Source of the DNA: Gelatoporia subvermispora B
Taxonomy: Eukaryota > Basidiomycota > Agaricomycetes > Polyporales > Gelatoporiaceae
Direction: 5' to 3'
DNA: 64,000 bases
Assembly (NCBI GenBank): GCA_000320605.2
Contig: KB445793.1
Span: 1,509,122-1,573,121, forward strand
Shown here: positions 35,076-45,110 of the stretch, piece by piece
Layout of the letters: every line of letters begins with the position of its first letter
How positions within the stretch are numbered: the first letter of the stretch is position 1
Position numbers and translations under genes: made by a program
Notes under the pieces: model-generated
Databases searched by the model: none
The model's input: the letters and a program-made list of their open reading frames with translations, nothing else
Told to the model about the DNA's origin: nothing

Positions 35076-38000
35076 CTAAGGGGGCGGAAACGAAGTGACG
35101 CACTTTACAATTTCCCCTGACTGCGTAACCAGGGTCGCCGAATGGCGACCGATATTGACCTCGAGGGAAACACCATCCAAGAACATAATCCTGTACGTTT
35201 CCTCTCCCGCAGATATCAAGCGCGTGCACCATCCCACGGCAGGGTGGTACTTCGTCTCATACAGATCCGTCCGAGTCCTCGGCACCGAATCGGCTCCAGC
35301 GGTGGGTCTCTGTGAACGGGAAGTGGAAGCAGGTGCCATAGTCATTGTGACCTGCCTCGTTGACCCGGTCGCGAACTTCGATGGCCTAGGTGCGAGGTTG
35401 AGTGAGGGTATGACCGTCGAATTGGTTCGGCTCGGGACGGAGAACACAGCTGGGTTCTCCTTGTCGTCGAAATTGGGTAGAGTTGGGCACTTCTCAGTCG
35501 TGTTACTATCCAACCGATTCAATAGCTCTCCCAAGCGACTTCTCCCGTCTCGAGGTCTGGTGTCCGTGTCCGTAAGCAGCCTGTTCGGTTCAAATGCAGT
35601 TTCAGGAGCCACGAGAGGTGTAAGATCCAAGTGCCCAGGCTTGCTTGCTTCCAGAGTCTCGCAGATCCGCAGAAAGCGAAGCACATATTGCAAACAAGTC
35701 TTTTCATCCGCATCTAGCTTTCTTGCATTGTCGCCGTCGAGAAGATTGTCGCCTGTAGTCGTGAAGACCTTCTTGGACTGTTCACCGTATGATTTACGCT
35801 CTCCGGGTTGCAGTGGCAGATGTCGTGTGATTTCAATAGTATGGCGCCGGCGCAAGTAACGGAGGAGCACATAGCGGCCATGAGGTGAGCTTTGTGTGCG
35901 TTTACCATGTTTCGTCTGGGGTTCTGGCGGTGGCAGCACCACCTCTATATCACCTTGGGGCATGTTGGCCATTAATGTACATCTCGCTTCCGGATAATGC
36001 AGCGTCAGCTATTATAAGGGCAGATTCAACTGAACATGTCAATAAGATACTATTCAAGACGACTTACATATGGAACGTTGCGTCGCAGCCTATCAGCTAT
36101 ATTACATGCGTCACGGTAACGCGTGCAATAGGCTGCCGGGAGTTCCTCGCGTGTGTATGTGGCAATCGGCTCGGTCAAACAGCACGGGGTGCTCAGATGA
36201 GGAGCACTGTAAACTTCGACCTGTTCTGAGGTTATTACAGAAACAAACGTTCAGACCTTCGTGTACGCGCCTTCGAGCCGTCACTGCTGATGACGAGAAC
36301 TTCGTTGCCCTTGTCACCTTTCCGACGCTCTCCCTCGCGAAAATCGACCAAAGCAGACCGAGACGGCAATATGACGAGCTGGCCTTGGGCGACTTTGTGC
36401 GTCTGACAAGTCAGATAACTACTGGAAAATAGTTCCGGTGGATTTGTGTCCCTGAGAACAGCAGAGACAGGTGGCGAGAGTCGCTGCTCAACCCCCAGAA
36501 CATGGGCAACGTCTTGTGTTGGTGAAGATGCGTCGCGAGATAGCAGAGGTATACTAGCCTTAGGAGAAGCCTTTCGGTCCAAATCACGTCCCGAGCGGAG
36601 TGCATTTGGCGGTAGACCACCACTCAAGACGTAACTATCTGGTTTCGAAAGCAGAGGATAACGTAGCTGACCGAGAGGCTCCTGAAACCCAGTAACATGG
36701 TCTAGCGGTTCAGATGGTACGGTCCGAGTAGAACACGAAGAGTGTAGATCGTCAGTCAAAGCAGGCGTAGGCAGAGCCAAATTCAAGCCGCTAAGTATCG
36801 ATGAGATTCTTAATGAACCCGGCACTGGCGCAGATGCAATTCGTCTAGATTGTTGCTTCAAAGTTTCCCGTAGCTCCTCTTGCAGATTATGGCGAATACT
36901 AGAGTTGATTCGTGAACTCGGGGGAAGCCCAGAATTTGCGGAATACGATCGAACAGGAAACTTGCGCAGAGGTCGCAGAGGTTTATTGACAGCATACTCG
37001 GCCGCTTTCGACAACGAGGCCGGATATCGCGGTTTAATAGAGATGTGCGGCAAGGAAGTTATCTTCGATGGTGATTGACGTGTGGAGTTCATATTATGCG
37101 GAGAAGGAGTAAGTAATTCCGCAGGTGATTGTGGATTGAAAAACGGATGCGAAGGGATCCGGTGTAAGGGAAGTCTATGGGCTGGGTTCTATCACGATGG
37201 TCAGTACACATGATATGGCTCTCTACCCTCTGGAACACCCACCACTTGCAGGAGGCCGGATATCAGATCCTTCGCTTCGAAGGAGACACTATCTGAGAGG
37301 TGATAGGTACCGCTAGTGACTCTCTCAACTACTTGCTCAACACTCGATGCCTTTGAAAGATAGTGTGTCCTGGATTTGAGTTATATAATAGGATATAGGC
37401 ATACCTCAGAAGCAGGCGTTCCAGAAAGGCATGTTACCAACAGACAGCCGAGTGACCATATGTCTGCGGGAAACCCGTACGGTAGCCTAGATGTCACTTC
37501 CCTGTCGTTTCGGCTTCAGTGTCAGATGGGGCCCCGTGGCACGTTAACGACTGTGACATACGGTGCGACATAACCCAAAGATCCGCGGAATGGTGATGTC
37601 ATCACATCCGACTCCGACAGACGGATAGCGAGTCTGAAATCGCTCAATTTCTGCAAGGAATATCATTTGATGCGCTCTCAAGGTACTTGAAGTAACTTAC
37701 AATCCGGCCGTCGCGAGTGAGTAGTACATTGCTCGGCTTGATATCCCTGTGGAGGACTCGCTCCTTTCTCAAGTAGACCAGGGCGTCAACCAAGCTCCGG
37801 GCGACTCCTCTGAGTTCTGCCTCAGTCAGAACCGAGGGTGTGCGAGGTAATATGTACGCAGACAAGTTCCCTCCAGGGCAATATTCCAAAATATGAAAAG
37901 ATGCTGATGGTGTGTTAAAGCTCGATAACAATGAAACGATACAGGGGTGGTGCAGTGATTGGTGCAGTGCCGTGGAACATACGAGACGTGTAGCCTCGTC

Positions 38001-38322
38001 GTCATCTGCGTGCCTCTTGGTGATCATCTAGCGTGAAGAATTCCTCAGGTCATTCTCGTGCCAATGTATGAACCATAACGAACCTTTACAGCAACAGCTC
38101 GGTTGCGGAGGCGACCCCGTCTACAAGAGGCTCGATGAACACTGTACGTCGAGCCTTCGCCAACGAGTTCATGTACGTGATAGTTCTGTTGTGCAACGAT
38201 TTGGGTATCAGTTGAGGTTCATTCTCATATAGGTGAGTGGAGGAAGGTGCTGAACGAACATGTAGACCATCAGAGACCACATTCATTCCGTTTTCAGAGC
38301 TTGATCTTGCGCTGAATTCCAT
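35076..38322 (-). CDS. Polo-family protein kinase, PLK4/SAK-like, with C-terminal polo-box region (spliced)
   Basis: N-terminal kinase domain: YHVHELVGEGSTYSVHRA (glycine loop), NRAVAVKMITK (Lys), CPGGNLSAYI, LHRDIKPSNVLLTRDGRIKLSDF (catalytic loop and a DFG-like SDF, i.e. DFR/SDF), FRGSLGYVAPEV, YGFPADIWSLGC, HPFF at the C lobe end (about residue 270). A Ser/Pro-rich linker follows, with basic stretches. Then a cryptic-polo-box-like region (LVILPSRSALVDFREGERRKG, VLVISSDGSK), VYSAPHLSTPCCL, RYLRRRHTIEITRHLP, and a final polo-box-like strand set (YHPAVGWCTRLI, GVSLEVNIGRHSATLV). Ends SFPPP* at 35076. The start at 38322 (MEFSARSSSENGMN) needs one weak-donor intron to reach the glycine loop. 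Polo kinases of this type control centrosome/spindle-pole duplication. Two ACGCGT sites lie 84 and 296 bp upstream. Confidence 0.8.
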
Positions 38323-38405
38323 TTCCAAGTTCTTCAATCTCGTGGAACGAAACGCACCGGGAGGGAAATGAGAAGATATTGCAATTGGGGGTAAGGTATC
38401 CGGAT

Positions 38406-38411
38406 ACGCGT
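38406..38411. promoter_or_regulatory. ACGCGT (MCB-like) upstream of PLK4-like gene
   Basis: 84 bp 5' of the presumed kinase start codon. A second copy is at 38618-38623. ACGCGT is the MBF/MCB core; single copies can occur by chance. Confidence 0.35.
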
Positions 38412-38427
38412 GAGTGTAGAAAGAGAA

Positions 38428-38498
38428 GACCAACCGCGACTGGTTGGAGCGTGCCACTCGTAATGGTAAGGTCGGTTGTTCGAATCAGCCAATGGGCA
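38428..38498 (+). pseudogene. Degenerate tRNA-Thr(CGT)-like sequence
   Basis: The 3' two-thirds fold as a tRNA: anticodon stem TGCCA/TGGTA (38452-38456 and 38464-38468) around loop CTCGTAA with anticodon CGT (38459-38461); variable loop AGGTC; T stem GGTTG/CAGCC with loop TTCGAAT (38474-38490); acceptor 3' strand AATGGGC and discriminator A at 38498. TTTTT (38502-38506) follows, a Pol III stop. The 5' acceptor strand does not pair (needed GCCCATT; the sequence around 38428 reads GACCAAC, about 4 of 7 matches) and TA at positions 8-9 is absent. So a 5'-damaged tRNA gene, or a tRNA whose 5' end was replaced. Confidence 0.6.
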
Positions 38499-38641
38499 TC
38501 CTTTTTGCACCTCTCAATTGTGCGCTGCTTGCAGCATTGTTCCTGTATCACCTTGCTTGCAAGGTCTCTCCCAGTCCACAATGTGTTCACTTTTCCGTTG
38601 ACATTTTCCCACGCCTGACGCGTCGTTCCTAATATGGTATT

Positions 38642-38662
38642 CCCACTACGACTAGTAGTGGG
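38642..38662. repeat. Perfect hairpin CCCACTAC-5nt-GTAGTGGG
   Basis: Arms 38642-38649 and 38655-38662, loop 38650-38654. Lies about 320 bp upstream of the kinase start. Confidence 0.7.
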
Positions 38663-39649
38663 TCTTGTGGACCTTCTTGTCCGCGAAAACACTACAAACG
38701 ACCCAGGATTTGCAAATGATACAAATTTCATTACAATCTCGCTTTTCTGAGTTTGAAATAGTCACGTGGTTTTCCCACAGTTACAACTACCGGCGCTTCG
38801 TGTGTGCCGCCCCCGCGGCGGCCCCACCCACCGCTGAGCGCTCGTGTCGTGCTTTAGCCTGTGCGACAAGGATGTGATTCATTTGAGGAGATGGTTTAGG
38901 TGAGAGGATGGTCGTAGTGGGCTCTGCCGCGCTCGCGCGGCGTTATGTGAGGTGTGCGATGTACATTTCCGCGTCTGCTGGGCGTCTGTTACCTACCATG
39001 CTCATCACGTGCTTCCGCTTTGTGGCACTTGTCCTCCCCGCCACATCAGTCTTCCCAGTGTCTCCCAATCTGTTTTGCTCCTTTCGTTCAATATTTCGAG
39101 CCAATCGTCTTCTTTCTGCAGATCCGGGTCGCGATTTCTAAACAGCTTTTGATTGAACGACCTGAGCTTCTTGATAGCGCCAAGTACAAGTGTGTCACTG
39201 CACAAGAGGCATGTCCATGCCCGTGTCCTCTTTGTAGACATGTTCCAGTCGCCGAAGAGACTGGCATGTTACAAGTGATCTGACAGGCATGTCTCAGTTG
39301 AGACTCTCAACACATTGACCATGCCCGATGCACACTGATGGTCAAGTCTAGACGAAAATAGTAGGACGGAATTTGTCCTTGTTATGTGAATGCTTATGTA
39401 GCGGCACATGTAGCTCTATAATTACCATGCCTGTGTTCTCGTCCCAAAATCATGTAGAGCTTGATTGAATTAATGCATACATCTCGTTGATGCAGCAATA
39501 AAGTGGCCAATCGCCAACGTGAGGATTGCATCTGAGTTCGATTTTCTAAACGAGAGCGAGCAAGGTGTTTGCCGACGCAGGCGGCGCTTCTCTAGTCTCC
39601 GCTACATTTCCGCAATGTTCATGACACAAGTCTAATTGGTAATATTTGT

Positions 39650-39718
39650 GAGGCATGCTCAGTGATTGGAGAACGCGATCACGAGCCGACGCGCGATTAC
39701 CAACTGAGCTAAACGGGC
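39650..39718 (-). pseudogene. tRNA 5'-half-like remnant
   Basis: On the minus strand from 39718: GCCCGTT then TAGCTCAGTTGGTAA, a near-perfect tRNA D arm/A-box, followed by an anticodon-like loop CTCGTGA (CGT at 39681-39683). The anticodon stem pairs poorly, the T arm is disrupted (TTCTCCAATC), and no matching 3' acceptor AACGGGC is found within the next 100 bp. Interpreted as a decayed tRNA, perhaps also Thr. Confidence 0.5.
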
Positions 39719-39882
39719 CTTGAAAGAGCGCTCAAGCAGATGGACAGAACGAGCAACACGTAGGATTGCGCCCTACGCAATCGTGTAAAATTGGCCGTGT
39801 TCCATGCAACCGTTCGCAACAAACGTCCGCGATTCCGTGCACCAAGGCATTATATCATACAAGGTTCAAAAATACAAAGTCT

Positions 39883-42800
39883 TCATCGATTGAGTTTCCA
39901 TACACCATCTTTCACAATTACCAAGCCCTCTCTTCGTGCAGCCTCCATAAAGCCTGCCAACTGCTCAACGGTGCGGTCATAGCCGGGTGCAAGTTTGAGC
40001 ATCGACTGTATGCGGTCGAGACTTAGCTGTCCCAGGTTCGTGAGCATACCCTCGATGAACTGATGTTCACAAAGCCATCAGCCATGGTCGTATCATGTAA
40101 TGTGCAGGGTGACTGACCTTCCAGTATACTTTCATTTGCTCTGCTTGCTGCTGCTGAACCGTCATAATGGCTGGTGCTTCTTCCTCTGCAAGAGGCACGT
40201 CTGAAGGCAAGCACGTGATTTGAGAAGGCAGAATGACAACTGCACATGGATACTCACGTCGCGTTGATTGTGCCGAGCCTGACGACGCTATCTCTTCAGC
40301 CACCTCTAACAGTCTATATGTACCATCCCCTTCAGCCCGGAGGACACCCAATTCGACCCACGTAGCGAGAGCCTTTCCGGCTGATATCCTATCGACATTG
40401 CCAACCTTCGCACGCAGCTCATCTATCGGCCATGTGTCTACGCGCATGGTTAAGGACGGGACGGAGCAGCGAGGAGACAAACACGTACCCTTCTCAGAGA
40501 AGAGCTCAATGAACGCTGCTTCCAGCGGGGGCACATCTGCGGAGACAGTCCGGTCTTGCAGAGTAAGTTCGAGTTGGATTGAGCCCAGGTGTGGCAGCCA
40601 GCGTAGTTTCTTGTCCGGCTTGAAAGTCGCGTACTGCTTGGAATATTCGTCCTGCAACCTGCACACAAAGTTCAGTTAGCCTCCTACCGACAAGAATCAA
40701 CCTACTCATTGAATTGTCCTGGCATCGTTATAGTACTGGATTGCAATGGTGGCCAAAAATGTCGGGATATAATTGTAGGATGAAGAGACATCTAAGGAGT
40801 CACATATTAAGAATCTGTCCGGCACACATGAGTGCCACTTACGCTTCTCTGTGATTGGACATGTTGATCGATGCGCTTGGAATCTGTCATGTCTCTCAAC
40901 ATGACTTCGCACACTTGTAAGGCAGACTCCCCAAATCGTATCTTCAGAATCTCGATGTTCCGCCTCTGATCAGATAGGTACTTGAGTGGGGAATTCTACG
41001 ATGCGTGAGGCCGTGGCTAGACAGACCTCCCGTTCAAAATTGCCATCCTTGATCGACAGGAGACGTTGAGCGAGGAGAACCTGTAGCTCCTTCACAAAGA
41101 GGTCCTTCGAGTCGTAGATGCTGACCAGGGTACTGATAACGTCACTCGGCTTGTTCGTGCGGAATTCTGACAAAGTGTGAATTGCCTGTAATTCGGACGA
41201 TTAAGAAGTATGCAACCGACCTGGACCCGCATCAATTGGCTCTGGTTCCCAATTAGGGTCGGTGTAGTCATCAACTTGCAGCTGTTGCAAGGGCTGTATT
41301 GGCTCGTTCTCATCTACGAGAGAATCGCCACTCTCGCCATCTCCAACAAGGCTCGCAACGATACAGCGGATAGTGTCTGGTCGCTCTCTACGGAGGTATG
41401 GTCATTGCACAACTCGGGTACCGACTCCGGTTCTCAGCATACCGCAGATATTTCCTGATCGGATCAGCCACCTTGAACAGAAGGACACCAGGTGGATCGA
41501 TGATCCGAAGACAACGGATTATCGAGACATATTGAAGCAGGATATCCTTTGTATCTGCACCTGGGTGGAGGAGACGTTTCTTATTCCTTTAATTTGGTGT
41601 CAGTCATGCTGAGCATAAGCTATGGGCATTCGCGGGGACTCACGCCTTCCTCAAGGTTTGCACCAACTCTGTTCGTTGGTCAACTCGTTGTAGGCACTCC
41701 TGGGAAGAAGTGAATATTAGGGCCTCACCGAGAGAAAACAAAGATACAGACCTTGAGATCTTGCAAAGCGCATAGTGAGTCAGGATAATCGATGATGATG
41801 TCGAAGATCTCTTTGGTGCTGCAAGTAATCTTTGTTAAGAAAGCCATGAAGCGTGGATGCCGACTGAGAACAGACCGTAGGTCACTCAATGTCTTGCAGA
41901 CATGGAAATCGAACCTGGAACCAATACCCTGAAGCATTGAGCGAGCTTCGTCGGCTGAAGGCAGGTCAGCCAACCTTTTGCACATCAGTGGTTAATCAAC
42001 ACGTACTGCTCCGAGCGCCCCTCGCATATGGCATGATCATCCAGGGCACAACTTTCTCAGCCATCCATTCCCGTAAACGAGCCAGCATTGGTTCCCCCCA
42101 TTTCCCCGAACAAGACTCTTGGATATGAGTTTCGATGTGCTCATAGCAAACGCTAGATATCAGAGACTCGTATCGGTCAAGTAGTCCTAACTGATCGAAC
42201 GCATTCCATAAGGGCATGTCTGGCCTCCTCGGGTGCGAGTGCTCCAGTGCGGGGTGATTAGCCCATGTGGGAGGGGTGGCGGAGTCTACGAGAACTAATG
42301 TTGATGCGATAAGCGATTTGAACCCTCGAGAGAAGGACGGAGGAAGAATGGAAAATGTCTGTGTATGGAAGGCAAGTGTGTATGCCGATAGGATGGTATA
42401 CCCTAGTCTGATGCATGCTCGTTCAGTATGACCCTATCGATGAAGCTGATACTGATAGCATACTCAGGGATAGGTGCCCAAGCTTTATACCACTCGATCA
42501 AACGCAGCACTAGGGCTGCGATGTACTGGCAGTCATCTGTATTCTGGTAACGGTGGTCAGCCGATATGAGACTTGTCAAAACAATCTCAACTGACATCAT
42601 ACTGGGACATGAACTGTGAAACCTCACGCTCGATGTGATATTTTTGCTTTCGCATGCTCTCTGATTTGCCTTAGTTCATACCCCGGTGTTGTGAAGAACC
42701 AATTAATCACCTAGAAAATTCTCAAGGAGTAAAGGCAGCATCTTGGCTTTGCTCAAGGTGTCAAAAGCTCCCTTCACTTTCTGCATATCTGTACAGGTCA

Positions 42801-43067
42801 GGACAGTCGCCTTGTTCAAATGACCCACTGCAGTCACCATGGTCTTTCTTGGACGTCGGGTCTGTCAGATCCCGCGGGTGCAGGAATTCCGCTGCGATGT
42901 CCCATGCCTACAGAAAGAATATCAACATACATGACTGCCTGAAGCGCGTAGCTGCATACCTCACTGAAACTCAGCAACCCCGAGATGCCTGGTTCGCCTC
43001 GGTTCAGACGAGAGAAGGCGCTTTGCCATTTGCCGGCGATCTGGGCACGAAGTGCATCCGTCGCCAT
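39883..43067 (-). CDS. APC2: Anaphase-promoting complex subunit 2 (cullin) (spliced)
   Basis: Cullin scaffold of APC/C, the E3 ligase driving mitotic exit. Starts MATDALRAQIAGKWQSAF at 43067. The N-terminal repeats are spread over many exons (e.g. MPLWNAFDQLGLLDRYESLI, MAEKVVPWMI, SRFDFHVCKTLSDLR). The cullin-homology region has EFRTNKPSDVISTLVSIYDSKDLFVKELQVLLAQRLL, NIEILKIRFGESALQVCEVMLRDMTDSKRID, and the strand-rich LRWLPHLGSIQLELTL. The C-terminal winged helix is VYWKFIEGMLTNLGQLSLDRIQSMLK and LVIVKDGVWKLNR* at 39883. These match APC2 rather than CUL1/3/4; no NEDD8 site is expected. About 15 introns. Four ACGCG motifs lie 117-164 bp upstream. Confidence 0.92.
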
Positions 43068-43382
43068 CGTTAGTTTTGCTCACGACACCTCGAGGTTAGA
43101 GGATTTGAGGGTCCAACGAAGTGCCCTGGATAATTGTCGATATTAATTGCATGGAACGAGGGGAGATGGAAGTGGCTTCCGAGACGCGAGCGATGTTCGA
43201 TCGCGCGAGACGCGTTCAGCCACGCGACGCGACACGTCCAGCATGAGCGCCAGCGCCGAGGTTCTCGAGTGGACGGCAAACTTCTCAGTATTTGTGCGGT
43301 CTACTTATCTCGTTGCCTGCTAAGGACAGCACGTTATACTATCTGGTCTTCAAGTCGTCTCTGAGCTCGAGAGTGAACATCA
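43068..43382. other. Divergent promoter APC2 / alpha-beta hydrolase
   Basis: 315 bp shared by the two divergent genes; contains the ACGCG cluster and no ORF of interest. Confidence 0.6.
43184..43231. promoter_or_regulatory. Cluster of four ACGCG (MCB-like) motifs in the APC2 / hydrolase divergent promoter
   Basis: ACGCG at 43184-43188, ACGCGT at 43210-43215, ACGCG at 43222-43226 and 43227-43231. Four within 48 bp is far above the chance spacing of roughly one per 500 bp. Known as MBF (G1/S) binding core in yeasts; function here is inferred. Confidence 0.5.
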
Positions 43383-44726
43383 ATGAGCACTACTGGAGAC
43401 GCTGCACACAACCCCTTCTCGTATACTTTCGTTTTCAAGCAGGTCAACCATGCAAAGATATCTCTGGATCTCTATCCACCTTATCTCCATTCTGGATCGA
43501 CAGCTGAAATGGACGAAGAAACCCCAGAATCAGCTCCGAGGGTTCCTGCGTTGGTGTATTTCCACGGGGGTGGCATGACCGTTGGAAATCGGGCTAGCTG
43601 GCAGCCAGCATGGCTTAGAGGTAAGCCCAAAATCCTACTATATGGAACCCTATCTTCTGGTCCTCTTCACGCTTCAGGCAGCGTGCTCCGAGCTGATCAC
43701 TGACCAACTATTTCCAAAGACCGTGTGATAGAGAACGGCCTGATTTTTATCTCTGCGGAGTACACGCTCGTTCCACCGTCGAACGGACACCACGTTCTGG
43801 CCGATGTCAAGGCCCTCTTTCACTTTGTACATCACGAGGTCAACCGCTTACTGTGGGACAAGCAATCGCAGGCTCACGGAGAGCCTGGAGTCGCGCGGCG
43901 TGCCCACCGCCCGAAATTGCAGCTTGACCCCAAATCTGTTGCGGTTGCGGGGAGCAGTGCCGGAGGGCTGTGTGCATATCTCGCGGCCGCGCATGCATCC
44001 CCGAGACCCAAAGCTGTCTTATCCCTCTATGGTATGGGCGGCGACTTCATGGTTTGTAAGGCCACCACCCCGTCGGTCGTCTGCTGATGTGTTGGAATCT
44101 TTACGTAGACACCCCACTATTTGTCTCCCAAGACAGATGTCTTCTTTAGGGGTCGCGAGCTGCTCGATCCCAGCCTATTCTCAGAGTATCTCTATCCTCG
44201 GTGCCTGGCCCTCGAGGCAACTGCCGACTCTCCTCTCACATATCACTCGGCCAATTCCGCGACTCCAGGGCTCCCCTCTAACCCACGCATGTACGTTGCA
44301 AGGCTGTATCTCCAGATGGGAACGTATTTGGATTACTATACGGGTTGTCATGACCCGAGCATCAGCATGACATTACGAAACACGCTTTTCGGCCATGACC
44401 GATCGCAGAGCACGCCTCACTTGCATCCGCCCATCCCGGAGGATCAGTGCCCTATTTTCCCCCAGTATTCCATAAATACTGCTTGGCCGCCGACGTTCCT
44501 GATACACGGTACTGCAGACACAGCCGTGCATGTGCATGAATCACTATGCATGGAGTCGGCCTTGCGTAGTGCCGGTGTCCAGGTGACACTCAGGAGGGTC
44601 GAGGGCGAAGAGCATTCCTTTGACTACTCCCCTGGGGCCGAACAGAAGTATGGACAAATTGGTGGCCTATTTGACGAAGCAGTGGAATTTTTAGTACGCC
44701 ACCTGCGATCCGCCGGTGTTCACTAG
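43383..44726 (+). CDS. Alpha/beta-hydrolase fold-3 (HSL-type) esterase (spliced)
   Basis: Start 43383 MSTTGDAAHNPFSYTFVFKQ. Oxyanion block VYFHGGGMTVGNRASW, then intron, ENGLIFISAEYTLVPPSNGHHVLADVKALFHF (typical LAPE-like block), nucleophile VAVAGSSAGGLCAYLAAAH (GxSxG), VLSLYGMGGDFM. After a further intron: THYLSPKTDVFFRGRELL, and the acid/His parts WPPTFLIHGTADTAVHVHES and EGEEHSFDYSPGAE; ends SAGVH* at 44726. Two introns. Cytosolic; substrate unknown. Shares a bidirectional promoter with APC2. Confidence 0.88.
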
Positions 44727-45110
44727 GCTGGGCAGAGGGCGTGGCGTATCCAATTACCAACTAAATACCGTCTCAGCTCAGCCACACTCGGGCGATCAGG
44801 CTTCCGTGTTCGATGGTGACTATGGGCCGCTGAACTTCCATTCCACCTTCGTACTCGCCACTTTACTTTTTCTTCTATCCCGCGCAACCACCCTACATCT
44901 CCTTTCTTCTACGGACTCATCGAACCGTCGATGCCCACGAATGCGATAAATCTGACATACGAACGTACTTCTCCCCGGTCGGACGTTACGTCTTGATATG
45001 TCATCTCCCTCCAATCAGATGTTGAATCCGATGTCCTACATATTCAACCAGCCAGCCAGCCAGTCTCGGCGCACTAAATTACACAGGAACATAGTGATGA
45101 TAAACAATAC
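44727..45110. other. Convergent intergenic region, hydrolase / sirtuin
   Basis: 384 bp between two stop codons. Contains GCCAGCCAGCCAGT near 45051; no gene. Confidence 0.5.

Larger units (their letters stand above)
38323..39882. other. Intergenic between PLK4-like and APC2
   Basis: 1.56 kb. Contains two tRNA-like remnants (38428-38498, about 39650-39718), two ACGCGT sites, a perfect 8-bp hairpin (38642-38662) and GC-rich stretches near 38810-38860. A 78-codon minus ORF (39005-39241, with a CLLC pair) has an ATG and plausible composition but no recognised family; not called as a gene. Confidence 0.45.

Noticed and set aside
39005..39241. 78-codon minus ORF with a CxxC pair
   Set aside because: ATG and fair composition but no recognised family and no supporting exons; left as a note only.
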